A DNA stretch of 64,000 nucleotides from positions 1 through 64,000 of the forward strand of contig SFEG01000002.1 in assembly GCA_004558025.1 (NCBI GenBank). The letters run 5' to 3'. A program made the translations under genes and the position numbers. Below are positions 1 through 9,352 of the stretch, in pieces. The stretch's first letter is position 1, and each line of letters opens with the position of its first letter. The DNA comes from Clostridiales bacterium. GTDB taxonomy: Bacteria > Bacillota > Clostridia > Oscillospirales > Oscillospiraceae. The notes below the pieces were generated by a model. That model had not been told where the DNA came from. It did not search any database and was given only the letters and a program-made list of their open reading frames with translations.

Positions 1-995
1 CCGTCCTGCATTGTATCGAGCTTTGTTAGGAGCTTGCCGGCGCCGTGAGCCGCGCAGGCAAGAGGATCGTCGACGATCATGGTTCTTATGTGCGTGCTGT
101 CTTCAAGCATGCGGTCGATACCGTAGAGCATGCTGCCGCCGCCGGAGAGGATCATGCCGTTTACGCCGAGGTCGCCGATGAGCTCGGGCGGAGTGCGCTC
201 AAGCACGGCGTGGACATTTTCGAGAATAAGAAGCGCGGGCTCGCGCAGAACGTCGACAAGCTCTTCGGCGGTCACGCTGACGGTCTTGGGCAATCCCTTT
301 ATAAGGTCGCGTCCCTTGACCTCCATGCTCTCGGGCACATCCGAGCGCGGATACACGCCGCCGATGTTTATCTTGACCTCTTCTGCGGTCATCGCTCCGA
401 TGAGCATATTGTGCTTTTTCTTGATGTATCTGATTATTGCCTCGTCAAATGTGCTGCCGGCTGTCTTTATCGACTCACACTCGGCAACGCCGCCCATGGA
501 TACGACCGCGATCTCGGTCGTTCCGCCGCCGATATCGACGACCATGTGTCCGTCGGGCTTTTTTATATCAACGCCCGCGCCGATCGCCGTTGCAACTGCG
601 GTCTCGACGAGATAAACTCTGCGCGCTCCGGCCTCTATCGCAGCGTCAATGACGGCGCGCTCCTCAACCCCGGTTATGCTGCTGGGCACGCACATGAGTA
701 TTCTCGGCTTAAACAGGCTGAAGGAGGTTATTCTGCTGACAAGCTCTCGCAGCATGAGCGCGGACATGTCGTAATCGGAGATAACGCCTGCCCGTATCGG
801 GTGAATAGCGACAACGTTTGCCGGGGTACGGCCGAGCGTTTTCTTCGCCTCCTCACCTATCTTGAGCATCTTGTCCTTGACCTTATCGACCGCGACGACC
901 GTAGGCTCGCGCAGGACGAGTCCCTTGCCCTGAGAAAAAACAAGGGTGTTCGACGTTCCCATATCAACCGCTATATCTCTTTCGTATATGACCAT
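1..995 (-). CDS. mreB: Rod shape-determining protein MreB/Mbl family (3' end beyond window)
   Basis: Bacterial actin homologue that forms membrane-associated filaments and guides lateral wall synthesis. Translating the minus strand from the ATG at 993-995 gives 331 codons before the window edge, so only the last few residues of a normal 335-345 residue protein are missing. Visible actin-fold motifs are the phosphate-1 loop (AVDMGTSNT, near residues 9-17), the phosphate-2 loop (VVDIGGGTTEIAV, near 150) and the adenosine segment (LSGGGSML, near 290). A GGAG ribosome site lies 7 nt before the ATG. It follows comF by 67 nt on the same strand and could be co-transcribed. MreB, Mbl and MreBH cannot be told apart by eye. 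Confidence 0.93.
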   Translation of the reverse strand, partial: MVIYERDIAVDMGTSNTLVFSQGKGLVLREPTVVAVDKVKDKMLKIGEEAKKTLGRTPANVVAIHPIRAGVISDYDMSALMLRELVSRITSFSLFKPRILMCVPSSITGVEERAVIDAAIEAGARRVYLVETAVATAIGAGVDIKKPDGHMVVDIGGGTTEIAVVSMGGVAECESIKTAGSTFDEAIIRYIKKKHNMLIGAMTAEEVKINIGGVYPRSDVPESMEVKGRDLIKGLPKTVSVTAEELVDVLREPALLILENVHAVLERTPPELIGDLGVNGMILSGGGSMLYGIDRMLEDSTHIRTMIVDDPLACAAHGAGKLLTKLDTMQD

Positions 996-1062
996 ACAAT
1001 GCTCCGATCTGCCGCGAAAAGCATTTCACGGCAATGTTTTTCTATAATTCTATCCAATTATG

Positions 1063-1716
1063 CTAATCTTCATGCCGGGCAAGAGACGCACCGTAAACGG
1101 CCTTCGCTCCGGCCTTGCGCAGAACTCGCGCGGCTTCGCTCATTGTAGCGCCCGTCGTCACAACATCATCCACGAGCAATACGCGCAGACCTGAAACGTC
1201 GGTATCCCCACATAGAGCGTACACACCCGCGACATTTTCGCGGCGCTGCTTTGCGTCGCGCGTTAACGACTGCGCACCGTTATCCTTGATCTTCCGCAAA
1301 AGCTGTCTGCACGGCAGGCCGGTATTCTTTGCGATCTCCTCGGCGATGAGCCTCGCCTGATCGTAGCCCCTGTGCCGCAGGCGCTTCTTACCGAGCGGTA
1401 TCCATGATATCACATCAATGCTGCCGCAATCAAGATTATTTTCGACGCAATCGGACACTATAAGCCCGTAACGTCTGCTGTAGGCCGCGCAGCCGCCGAA
1501 TTTGTACCGATGGATCGACGCGCGTACATTGTCCTTGTAATACAGCGGAGATACGCACTTATCCACAAAGGCAAAGCGCTGCACGATACTGTCGCCCTTT
1601 GTATAGGGAAGCTTTTCCGCGCACTCGCGGCATATATCCGTATCCTTGAGCACACTGTCGCAGAACACACATTTCCATGGATACAGCAGGTGCGCAATAA
1701 GATCAAGAATTTTCAT
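1063..1716 (-). CDS. comF: ComF family amidophosphoribosyltransferase-like protein
   Basis: ComFC-type protein, linked in Firmicutes to DNA uptake and recombination. The 217-residue product starts with a zinc-finger-like segment (CVFC near 17-20, CREC near 31-34) and ends with a type I phosphoribosyltransferase fold whose PRPP loop reads LLVDDVVTTGAT. The chosen start is the ATG at 1716, preceded by AAGG at 7 nt; an upstream in-frame TTG has no ribosome site. Its 5' end overlaps the 3' end of recD2 by 14 nt, so the two are translationally coupled. No other competence gene is nearby. The biochemical function of the family is not settled. Confidence 0.9.
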   Translation of the reverse strand: MKILDLIAHLLYPWKCVFCDSVLKDTDICRECAEKLPYTKGDSIVQRFAFVDKCVSPLYYKDNVRASIHRYKFGGCAAYSRRYGLIVSDCVENNLDCGSIDVISWIPLGKKRLRHRGYDQARLIAEEIAKNTGLPCRQLLRKIKDNGAQSLTRDAKQRRENVAGVYALCGDTDVSGLRVLLVDDVVTTGATMSEAARVLRKAGAKAVYGASLARHED

Positions 1717-3913
1717 CGGCAAGCCTTATCCGCAGCGCACTGTATCGGCGCGACTGCTTGTGATTATCTATCATACGATGGGCAACGTTCTCATCCCCCA
1801 CCATAATGAGAAGCTCCTTTGCTCGCGTAACGGCGGTGTATAACACGCCGCGCGTCAAAAGCAGCTGAGCGACGGGATTGAGTGAGAGTATAACGGCTCT
1901 GTATTCGCTGCCCTGCGATTTGTGCACCGTCAGCGCCCAAGCGTGCTCAAGCTCATTGAGCATCTCAAAGCCGTAGAGGGCTATCTTGTCGTCATAGTCT
2001 ACCTTTAAATACTCCGAGGCCGTGTCGATCTCGATTATCGTTCCGATATCGCCGTTATAAACGCCCATTCCGCTCTTTCCGAGCTTGTCCTTCCACACGA
2101 TGTCGTAATTGTTTTTAATCTGAATGACTCTGTCGCCGACACGGAAGACCGTTTCGCCGAAGAGCTTTTCCTTCTTTTTTTCATCGGACGGATTGAGCGC
2201 CGCCTGAAGGCATTTATTGAGATTCACCGTGCCCGTTTCGCCCTTGCGGCTCGGCGAGAGTACCTGTATCTGATTTGATGGTATCTTCATATTCTCCGGC
2301 AGGCGCTTCTTGCACAGCTCGACTATCGTCTCGACGCAGGAGCCGCCCTGCATTCGGCGCAGGCGGAAGAAATCGCCGCTGTTTTCGTTAAAATCGGGGT
2401 GCTCTCCCCTGTTTATCATGTGCGCGTTACGCACGATGCGGCTGTCGGCCTTCTGGCGGAAGATCTCCGTAAGGCGCACCGTAGGAACAACGCCGCTGCG
2501 AATGATATCAGAAAAGACGTTACCGGGGCCGACCGAGGGGAGCTGATCGGCATCGCCCACGAGCAGGATGCGGCAGTCGGACTTCAGCGCCTTGAGTATG
2601 GCGTGCATAAGCGTTATGTCAACCATCGAGCACTCGTCGATTATAAGTGCATCGCAGGCGAGCTTATCCTCCTCGCCCTTGCCGAACACGACAGTTTCGC
2701 CGTCCTCGGACATTTTTGCGCCCAGCATACGGTGGATCGTCGATGCCTCCATGCCGCACAGCTCGCTCATGCGCTTGGCGGCGCGGCCGGTCGGAGCGGC
2801 AAGGTATGTTTCGAGTTCAAGCTCGTCATACAGCGCGAGCACTGCCTTGAGTATCGTCGTTTTGCCCGTGCCCGGGCCGCCTGTTATGACGAGCATGCGG
2901 TTCTGCGCGGCAAGGGCTATCGCCTCGCGCTGCATCGGGGCATACTCTATATTATTCGCGGCTTCGAGTCGCGAGATAATTGACGTTATGTCAACCTTTC
3001 TTTCGGTCTTTGCCTTGCACATGGCTTTGATCCTGCCTGCCGTGTAGGTCTCAGCCTCGTAAAGCGGGGCAAGGTAGCAGGCGTCGAGCCCCGCTACGGT
3101 GCAGCAGACTATCTCCCCAGTCTCGGCAAGCTTATCGACCGCATCCTCGGCAAGCTCCTGCGCAACGCCGATAAGCTGCGAGGTAGCCAGTGTGAGCTTT
3201 CCGCGCGGGATAAAGCAATGTCCGTTGCCGGAATTGTGCACAAGCTCAAAAACGACGGCGGCGCAGACGCGATTTAAGCTGTCGCCCTCAAGGCCGAGTG
3301 CCAAAGCAAGAGAGTCTGCCTCAGCAAAGCTTGCGCCGATGTGGGATGACGAAAGTATGTACGGGTTTTCGTGCACGACCTCTATCGCGGAGTTGCCGTA
3401 GAATTTAAACATACGCAGGGCGAAGATCGGCTGGATACCGTATGAGCACAGAAACTCCGTAAGGCGGCGCACTCCGGCCTGCTTTTTAAAGCCCGCGCTT
3501 ATGTCCTTCGCCTTTGCGCTGCTGATTCCCTTGATCTCGGCAAGCTTTTCCGGCTGCATTTCGAGAACATCCAGCGCCTTATCGCCGAAACGGTCGACGA
3601 TAAGCGCCGCCGTTGCCGGGCCCACGCCGCGCACCGTGCCTCCGGCAAGATACTCGTAGATCGCCTCGGCCGATGTCGGCAGCAGGCGGCTGCACTGTTC
3701 GATCTTGAATTGTCTGCCGTGCTGGGCATGGGTCATCCACGAGCCCTCGGCCGAGATCATCTCACCCGGCGCTATGTACGGCAGACATCCGACCGCCGTG
3801 ACGTTCTCGCCGCTGTCGAGCTCGAGCTTCACAACGCCGTAGCCGTTTTCGTCGTTTCTGAATATAACGGCCGAGACTGTTCCGTTAATTTCGCTTAATT
3901 CCTGCATCGTCAA
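1703..3913 (-). CDS. recD2: RecD2-type ATP-dependent 5'-3' DNA helicase
   Basis: Superfamily 1B helicase acting in DNA repair and replication-fork maintenance without RecBC. The 736 residues fit RecD2 (700-850). In order: an N-terminal OB-like part, helix-hairpin-helix repeats in the first third, Walker A (GGPGTGKTT), Walker B (DECSMVD), and a C-terminal motif (ALTVHKSQGSEY) typical of UvrD/RecD C-terminal domains, with an SH3-like insert before it. The likely start is TTG at 3913, 6 nt after GAGG; the next ATG (3907) is too far from that site. It overlaps the small membrane-protein gene upstream by 29 nt and comF downstream by 14 nt, which makes a compact operon. Confidence 0.93.
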   Translation of the reverse strand: MTMQELSEINGTVSAVIFRNDENGYGVVKLELDSGENVTAVGCLPYIAPGEMISAEGSWMTHAQHGRQFKIEQCSRLLPTSAEAIYEYLAGGTVRGVGPATAALIVDRFGDKALDVLEMQPEKLAEIKGISSAKAKDISAGFKKQAGVRRLTEFLCSYGIQPIFALRMFKFYGNSAIEVVHENPYILSSSHIGASFAEADSLALALGLEGDSLNRVCAAVVFELVHNSGNGHCFIPRGKLTLATSQLIGVAQELAEDAVDKLAETGEIVCCTVAGLDACYLAPLYEAETYTAGRIKAMCKAKTERKVDITSIISRLEAANNIEYAPMQREAIALAAQNRMLVITGGPGTGKTTILKAVLALYDELELETYLAAPTGRAAKRMSELCGMEASTIHRMLGAKMSEDGETVVFGKGEEDKLACDALIIDECSMVDITLMHAILKALKSDCRILLVGDADQLPSVGPGNVFSDIIRSGVVPTVRLTEIFRQKADSRIVRNAHMINRGEHPDFNENSGDFFRLRRMQGGSCVETIVELCKKRLPENMKIPSNQIQVLSPSRKGETGTVNLNKCLQAALNPSDEKKKEKLFGETVFRVGDRVIQIKNNYDIVWKDKLGKSGMGVYNGDIGTIIEIDTASEYLKVDYDDKIALYGFEMLNELEHAWALTVHKSQGSEYRAVILSLNPVAQLLLTRGVLYTAVTRAKELLIMVGDENVAHRMIDNHKQSRRYSALRIRLADENS

Positions 3914-4220
3914 GTAATTCCTCTGTAAAGTTTACGCATCTGTACTGCGCGGCAAAGCACCGCAGTATGCTTCGCGTTTCGTCGTCAATGCCGTTTGCGT
4001 TAATTGTAATGTCTGCACGGAGCGTTCCGTTTTCCCGCAGCCACATCAGACTGCGCAGTGTGTACTCTATCGTCGGCTCAGCACCGCGAATGTGCAGAAC
4101 GATGTCCGCATCGGTGTTTCTGCCAAGCCTCACCGGCGTAAGCAGCAGGCCCTTCACCGACCATATGATAAGCCAAAGCACGGCAGCCGCGGCAAAGCCC
4201 ACGGCAATATATACCGTCAT
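3885..4220 (-). CDS. Small single-pass membrane protein of unknown function
   Basis: A 111-residue protein I cannot assign. Residues about 4-25 are a hydrophobic helix (signal anchor), followed by a roughly 85-residue soluble domain with alternating beta/alpha character (segments IVLHIRGAEPTIEYTLRSL and DDETRSILRCFA). The ATG follows a GGGAGGGG ribosome site that is part of a hairpin (see 4229-4250). The 3' end overlaps recD2 by 29 nt and uvrA ends 44 nt upstream, so it sits inside a DNA-repair operon. That suggests co-expression but no role. There are no catalytic motifs or cysteine pairs to guide a guess. Confidence 0.7.
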   Translation of the reverse strand: MTVYIAVGFAAAAVLWLIIWSVKGLLLTPVRLGRNTDADIVLHIRGAEPTIEYTLRSLMWLRENGTLRADITINANGIDDETRSILRCFAAQYRCVNFTEELLDDAGIKRN

Positions 4221-4228
4221 GCGATCCC

Positions 4229-4250
4229 CTCCCGTATTATTTTACGGGAG
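4229..4250 (-). promoter_or_regulatory. Hairpin whose 3' arm contains a ribosome binding site
   Basis: Seven-base arms (CTCCCGT and ACGGGAG) flank an 8-nt AT-rich loop between uvrA and the small membrane-protein gene. Read on the minus strand, the 3' arm is continuous with the GGAGGGG ribosome site of that gene, so the folded RNA would hide part of it. There is no T-run, so it is not a normal terminator. Confidence 0.4.
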
Positions 4251-4264
4251 AGGACGCGTGATTG

Positions 4265-7096
4265 TTAAAGTATCTTTTTGAGAAACTGCCCGGTGTAGCT
4301 TTCATCGCACGCGGCGCATTTCTCGGGAGTTCCGGCAAAGACGAGCGTTCCGCCGCCGTCGCCGCCCTCGGGGCCGAGGTCGATGATATAGTCGGCGGTT
4401 TTTATAACGTCGAGATTGTGCTCGATAATAACTACGGTGTTTCCCGCGTCGGCGAGCTTGTCGATTATGCTCAGGAGCTTATGCACGTCGGCCATATGCA
4501 GGCCGGTGGTGGGCTCATCGAGGATATACACCGTCGAGCCCGTACTGCGGCGCGAAAGCTCGGTCGCAAGCTTCACTCGCTGCGCCTCGCCGCCGGATAG
4601 CGTTGTGCTCGACTGGCCGAGCTGAACATAGCCGAGACCGACCTCGTACAGCGTATCAAGCTTTGCCTTTAGCTTCGGCAGGTTTTCAAAGAAGGTGCAG
4701 GCCTCCTCGACCGTCATGTTGAGAACATCGCTGATGTTCTTGCCCTTGTAGCGCACCTCGAGCGTTTCGCGGTTATAGCGCTTACCCTTGCAGACATCGC
4801 AGGGAACATATACATCCGGCAGGAAGTGCATCTCTATCTTCTGCACGCCGTCGCCCTTGCAGGCCTCACACCTTCCGCCCTTGACGTTAAAGGAAAATCT
4901 GCCCGAGTTATAGCCGCGCAGGCGAGCATCCTCGGTCGAAGCGAAAAGCTCGCGGATATCGTTAAAAAGTCCCGTATACGTCGCCGGGTTTGAGCGCGGC
5001 GTTCTTCCGATGGGGCTTTGGTCAATATCTATTACCTTATCGATATCTTCAATGCCGCTTATACCGGCGCACTTGCCGGGCTTTACCTTGGCTCGGTTTT
5101 TCTTGAGTGCGAGCGTTTTGTACAGTATTTCATTGACAAGGCTCGACTTTCCGCTGCCGGACACACCCGTGACGCAGGTTATAACGCCCTTGGGTATATC
5201 GATATCGATATTCTTCAGATTGTGCTCGGCCGCACCGTGGATGCGTATAAAGCCCTTATCTGTTTTTCGACGCTCGGACGGAACAGGGATCCTGCGTTTG
5301 CCGCTGAGGTACTGTCCGGTGAGAGACTCCGGGCAGGCGCAGATATCCTCAACCGAGCCCGCCGCTACTACCGTGCCGCCGTGTACGCCCGCTCCGGGAC
5401 CGATATCGACGATATAGTCGGCCGCGCGCATAGTGTCCTCGTCGTGCTCAACAACAATGAGCGTATTGCCGAGGTCGCGCAGATCCATAAGCGTTTTTAA
5501 AAGCTTTTCGTTATCGCGCTGATGCAGACCGATGCTCGGCTCGTCAAGGATGTACAAAACGCCCGTGAGCGATGCGCCTATCTGAGTTGCAAGTCGTATT
5601 CTCTGACTCTCGCCGCCCGAGAGAGTCGCTGCGCCGCGCGAAAGGCTCAGGTATTGCAGGCCGACGTTTTTGAGAAAGCCGAGACGGGCTTTTATCTCTT
5701 TAATTATCCTGTCGGCAATGATATGCTCTTTTTCGCTGAGCTCCAGTCCGTCGACAAAGTCTATCGCTTCGGTAACGGACATGTCTCCCATGCAGGCGAT
5801 GTTTATGCCGCCGACCGTTACGGCGAGCGCTTCCTTTCTCAGACGCTGTCCGCGGCATTCGGGGCATGTGACCTCGGACATGCACTCTTCGATCTCGGCG
5901 CGCATGGCCGGGCTCTGAGTCTCAAAATACCGACGCTCGAGGTTTTTGCATATACCCTCGAATGGGCGCGAGAATTTACCCGCAAAGGAGCTGTTTTTCC
6001 GCTCGCGCTCGTAGCTCAGGTCGAGCTTTTCGCCCTTGCTGCCGTAAAGCAGGATATCCTTAACTCCGTAGGGCAGCTCGGCTATCGGCGTATCGAGCGT
6101 GAAGCCGTATTTTTCGGCAAGAGCATTGTAGTACATAGCCGCTATCGAATCCGCGCCCGAGCCCCAGCCGGTGGCCTTTATGGCGCCGCCGTTTATGCTC
6201 AGGCTGTCGTCAGGGATAATGAGATCGGGATCGACGAGAAGCTGCATGCCCAGTCCGTCGCACTTGGGGCAAGCTCCGTAGGGTGTGTTGAACGAGAACA
6301 TGCGCGGCGTGAGCTCCTCAATGGATATGCCGCAGTCGGGGCAGGCATAGTTCTGCGAAAACAGTATCTGACGGTTTTCGCTGACGATATCGGCAATGAC
6401 GAGCCCGCCGGCGAGCGAGGCCGCCGTTTCGACGGAATCGGCAAGGCGGCGCATGATACCCTCTTTTATGACAACGCGGTCGACAACTACCTCGATAGTG
6501 TGTTTTTTGTTCTTATCGAGCTTTATTTCCTCGGAAAGCTCGTACATGCTGCCATCAACGCGCACGCGGACATAGCCCGAGCGGCGGGCATCCTCGAACA
6601 CCTTGACATACTCACCCTTGCGGGCGCGAACGACGGGCGCGAGGATCATGAGCTTTGTTCCCTCCGGCAGGAGCATAAGCTGGTCGATTATCTGATCAAT
6701 TGTCTGCTGCTTTATCTCCTTGCCGCATTTGGGGCAGTGGGGCTTACCTATGCGCGCCCACAAAAGACGCATATAGTCGTATATCTCCGTTACCGTGCCG
6801 ACTGTTGAGCGCGGGTTGCGTGAACCGGTCTTCTGATCGATGGATATTGCCGGTGAAAGGCCCTGGATGTAATCAAGATCAGGCTTGTCCATCTGGCCGA
6901 GAAACTGCCTTGCGTAGGACGAAAGACTCTCGACATAGCGGCGCTGCCCTTCGGCATATATCGTATCGAACGCAAGGCTCGATTTTCCGCTGCCGGACAC
7001 GCCCGTCATCACGACGAGCTTATTTCTCGGTATTTCTATATCAATGTTTTTCAGGTTATTGGCTCTTGCGCCTTTTATCTTAATATAATCAGTCAT
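4265..7096 (-). CDS. uvrA: UvrABC excinuclease subunit A
   Basis: DNA-damage recognition ATPase of nucleotide excision repair. The 943-residue length matches UvrA (930-960). Two ABC ATPase modules are visible: N-terminal Walker A ([14 protein letters not shown]), its signature ([12 protein letters not shown]), a second Walker A ([14 protein letters not shown]) and a second signature ([12 protein letters not shown]). Zinc-binding CxxC pairs occur in each half ([13 protein letters not shown] with CDVCKGK). The ATG at 7096 is favoured; an upstream in-frame GTG at 7102 is possible. The start lies inside the 3' end of ybaK (8 nt overlap), indicating coupling. uvrB and uvrC are not in the window. 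Confidence 0.97.
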   Translation of the reverse strand: MTDYIKIKGARANNLKNIDIEIPRNKLVVMTGVSGSGKSSLAFDTIYAEGQRRYVESLSSYARQFLGQMDKPDLDYIQGLSPAISIDQKTGSRNPRSTVGTVTEIYDYMRLLWARIGKPHCPKCGKEIKQQTIDQIIDQLMLLPEGTKLMILAPVVRARKGEYVKVFEDARRSGYVRVRVDGSMYELSEEIKLDKNKKHTIEVVVDRVVIKEGIMRRLADSVETAASLAGGLVIADIVSENRQILFSQNYACPDCGISIEELTPRMFSFNTPYGACPKCDGLGMQLLVDPDLIIPDDSLSINGGAIKATGWGSGADSIAAMYYNALAEKYGFTLDTPIAELPYGVKDILLYGSKGEKLDLSYERERKNSSFAGKFSRPFEGICKNLERRYFETQSPAMRAEIEECMSEVTCPECRGQRLRKEALAVTVGGINIACMGDMSVTEAIDFVDGLELSEKEHIIADRIIKEIKARLGFLKNVGLQYLSLSRGAATLSGGESQRIRLATQIGASLTGVLYILDEPSIGLHQRDNEKLLKTLMDLRDLGNTLIVVEHDEDTMRAADYIVDIGPGAGVHGGTVVAAGSVEDICACPESLTGQYLSGKRRIPVPSERRKTDKGFIRIHGAAEHNLKNIDIDIPKGVITCVTGVSGSGKSSLVNEILYKTLALKKNRAKVKPGKCAGISGIEDIDKVIDIDQSPIGRTPRSNPATYTGLFNDIRELFASTEDARLRGYNSGRFSFNVKGGRCEACKGDGVQKIEMHFLPDVYVPCDVCKGKRYNRETLEVRYKGKNISDVLNMTVEEACTFFENLPKLKAKLDTLYEVGLGYVQLGQSSTTLSGGEAQRVKLATELSRRSTGSTVYILDEPTTGLHMADVHKLLSIIDKLADAGNTVVIIEHNLDVIKTADYIIDLGPEGGDGGGTLVFAGTPEKCAACDESYTGQFLKKIL

Positions 7097-7574
7097 TCTC
7101 ACTTACCAGATCTGCGAATTTTGCGCGCACAAGGCTTGCAAGGTCATTCGGGTCTAGCTCGACCTGATAGCCTATCTTGCCGGCACTGACCATAACCGTC
7201 GGCTTATCCTGCGCGCTTATATCTATAAACGTTTTATACTGTTTCTTCATTCCTATCGGTGAACAGCCGCCGCGGACATAGCCCGTCAGCGCGTTTATCT
7301 CGCTGACATGGATCATCGCTATCGACTTCTCCCCCGCCGCCTTCGCTGCTTTTTTGAGGTCGAGCTCACCCGTCACGGGAACATCAAAGACATATATGCT
7401 CTTGCTCGCACCGCGGGCAACAAGCGTCTTGAACACTTGTGAAGGCTCCTGACCGCATATCTCCGCAACGGTAATGCCGTCGACGGCATCATCGCCGTGG
7501 GGATATTCGTGCGGCGTATATTTTATCTTCTTCTGCTCAAGCAGACGCATGACATTGGTTTTCTGATCTTTCAT
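7089..7574 (-). CDS. ybaK: Cys-tRNA(Pro)/Cys-tRNA(Cys) deacylase, YbaK/EbsC family
   Basis: Trans-editing enzyme that hydrolyses mischarged Cys-tRNA(Pro). The 161 residues match the single-domain YbaK family. The family lysine lies in the SQVFKTLVA segment (about residues 45-53) and the conserved glycine-rich stretch [14 protein letters not shown] follows near 113-126. GGGAG precedes the ATG by 9 nt. It is the first gene of the minus-strand run with uvrA, recD2 and comF, separated from the next upstream gene by a terminator at 7641-7675. Substrate choice within the family (YbaK, ProX, EbsC) cannot be set from sequence alone, but the length and motif set favour YbaK. Confidence 0.9.
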   Translation of the reverse strand: MKDQKTNVMRLLEQKKIKYTPHEYPHGDDAVDGITVAEICGQEPSQVFKTLVARGASKSIYVFDVPVTGELDLKKAAKAAGEKSIAMIHVSEINALTGYVRGGCSPIGMKKQYKTFIDISAQDKPTVMVSAGKIGYQVELDPNDLASLVRAKFADLVSEND

Positions 7575-7640
7575 TTCAGCTTACTCCCGGTACTGCGCAT
7601 AATAGAATATTATACCGCGCATTTTATTATCTTTCAACAT

Positions 7641-7675
7641 AAAAAGGACTTCCGAACAAGTCCGGAAGTCCGAAT
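7641..7675 (-). terminator. Intrinsic terminator of the TetR gene
   Basis: Nine-base arms (GGACTTCCG / CGGAAGTCC) with an 8-nt loop. On the minus strand they are followed by TTTTTAT, 12 nt past the TetR stop codon. Confidence 0.85.
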
Positions 7676-7686
7676 TTTCAGTTTGT

Positions 7687-8244
7687 TCAATCCTTTTGGA
7701 ATCTTGCCAGCAGGTTTTCAGTACTGCCGTCGAGGATCTTGATATAGCGCTCGGTATCGTGCGCATCGAGCTGAGGCATACCCATATCGAACCACTGAGA
7801 TATCCAGCCGATAGCGGCATTGACATAGAACTCGCACACAAACTCGAGGTCAGACCATTCGATGTTCTTGCCCTCCGCGCAGATAACGGCGAAGCTGTGC
7901 ACACAGTAATGCAGGCGGCCCTTGAAATATCTGAGCAGATAGGAGCGATTCTGCGAATTGAAGATGTTCAGAACAAACGTGCGGTTATCCATTAGATACT
8001 GGAACCACTCTATGACGTTCTCGCGCCATTTGTCATAGAGTATCTCGTGCGGGAGCGCCTTGTTTGTATCCTCCTCGAATACCCACTCAAGAAGATCATA
8101 AACATCGTCAAAATGATAGTAGAAGGTCTGGCGGTTCACGCCGCATTCTTCAACAAGGTCCTTTACGGTGATTTTATCGATGGGCTTTACCGACAGCATT
8201 TTCTTCAAAGCGTTGCCCAGGGCTTCTTTTGTTGAGCTTGCCAT
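7687..8244 (-). CDS. TetR/AcrR-type regulator, DhaS-like
   Basis: A 185-residue DNA-binding regulator. The N-terminal helix-turn-helix is clear: ITVKDLVEECGVNRQTFYYHF (about residues 24-44) is the classic TetR recognition unit with the FYYHF signature. The rest is helical, with aromatic residues near QWFDMGMP, like the C-terminal domain of DhaS-type regulators. AGAGG precedes the ATG. It is transcribed divergently from gluQ across a 153-nt AT-rich gap, so it may control itself. Nothing nearby identifies its ligand, and the DhaS resemblance does not prove a dihydroxyacetone kinase link. Confidence 0.85.
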   Translation of the reverse strand: MASSTKEALGNALKKMLSVKPIDKITVKDLVEECGVNRQTFYYHFDDVYDLLEWVFEEDTNKALPHEILYDKWRENVIEWFQYLMDNRTFVLNIFNSQNRSYLLRYFKGRLHYCVHSFAVICAEGKNIEWSDLEFVCEFYVNAAIGWISQWFDMGMPQLDAHDTERYIKILDGSTENLLARFQKD

Positions 8245-8397
8245 TAGGATTACCTCTTTCTGTACGGCATCTTGTATGCCATATTATTTGTTTGCTAACA
8301 CTATATCATATGTTCAGAAAAAAAGATAGATAAATATTTATTTTTTTGTCGAAATGTGCTTATATATAAATACTGATCTATACTCAGAGGTTTTATT

Positions 8398-9321
8398 ATG
8401 TATAAACGCCAAGCAGAAACCGGAAGATTTGCTCCGAGTCCGAGCGGTCAGCTGCATATGGGGAACCTGGCCGCCTGCCTTCTGGCATGGCTCGATGCGC
8501 GCAGCACCGGCGGAAGGCTCATCTTTCGCATGGAGGATCTCGACCCCGAGCGCAGCAGCAAGGAGAACGAGCAGAGCATCTCTCGCACGCTGAAAGCCCT
8601 CGGTCTTGACTGGGACGAGGGATACCCAAACGCCGGATACTCGCAGAGCGGGCGCAGCGAAAAATACGACGAGGTGTTCGAGCTTCTGCTGCACCGCGAT
8701 CTTCTTTACCCCTGCTATTGCAGCCGCAGCGAGCGTCTTGCAGCCTCCGCTCCGCATCCGGGTGAACCGCGGCACGATCCTGGCTGCAAATGCAGATATC
8801 TTACGGCGCTCGGGCGCCGGGAGCTTGAGCAGAGCGGGCGCAGAGCCGCGTGGAAAATAAAAGTTCCGGAAAAAGCAATACGATTTTGCGACGGGCATTA
8901 CGGCGAATTTTCCGAAAACCTTGCCGACTCCGGCGATTTTATTATAAAGCGCTCGGACGGAGTTTATGCATATCAGCTGGCCGTTTCCTTTGACGATATG
9001 GACATGGGCATATCGCGCGTCGTGCGCGGGCGCGACCTGCTGTCATCGACGGCAAGGCAAATTTGGCTTATTCAAACGCTCGGCGGAAGCATACCGCAGT
9101 ATTATCACGCGCCGCTCATCGTCGGCACAGACGGCCGTAAGCTCTCCAAGCGCTATGGCGAGCTCGGCGCGGAGGCAATGCTCCAAAAGCATTCACCCGA
9201 GGAAATAATCGGCCGCTTGGCCGGACTTCTCGGCATATCCGGCGGAAAACCCGAAAGCGCAGCTGAGCTTTTGGGGCATTTCGATTGGGGAAAAGTCGAG
9301 AAAAATAATATTTTGATATAA
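8398..9321 (+). CDS. gluQ: Glutamyl-Q tRNA(Asp) synthetase
   Basis: A truncated glutamyl-tRNA synthetase paralogue that attaches glutamate to queuosine-34 of tRNA(Asp). It has the class I signatures RFAPSPSGQLHMGN (HIGH motif, residues 10-23) and KLSKRYG (KMSKS motif, near 250), plus zinc-ligand cysteines CYC and CKC around 110-137. At 307 residues it ends after the catalytic half and lacks the anticodon-binding domain of full-length GltX, which marks it as GluQ-RS. AGAGG lies 7 nt before the ATG. It stands alone, divergent from the TetR gene, and ends directly in a bidirectional terminator. Confidence 0.92.
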   Translation: MYKRQAETGRFAPSPSGQLHMGNLAACLLAWLDARSTGGRLIFRMEDLDPERSSKENEQSISRTLKALGLDWDEGYPNAGYSQSGRSEKYDEVFELLLHRDLLYPCYCSRSERLAASAPHPGEPRHDPGCKCRYLTALGRRELEQSGRRAAWKIKVPEKAIRFCDGHYGEFSENLADSGDFIIKRSDGVYAYQLAVSFDDMDMGISRVVRGRDLLSSTARQIWLIQTLGGSIPQYYHAPLIVGTDGRKLSKRYGELGAEAMLQKHSPEEIIGRLAGLLGISGGKPESAAELLGHFDWGKVEKNNILI

Positions 9322-9349
9322 AAAACGGCTCTCTGTAAGAGCCGTTTTT
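9321..9349. terminator. Bidirectional intrinsic terminator
   Basis: AAAAACGGCTCT, 5-nt loop, AGAGCCGTTTTT. It has a T-run on both strands and serves gluQ (+) and the phosphatase gene (-). It starts within the gluQ stop codon. Confidence 0.92.
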
Positions 9350-9352
9350 CGT

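Noticed and set aside
8398..8412. Product starting MYKRQ, a string often produced by sequencing-adapter contamination
   Set aside because: The DNA here (ATGTATAAACGCCAAGCAG) does not match the transposase adapter that yields VYKRQ, and the frame continues into a complete GluQ-RS with a proper ribosome site.
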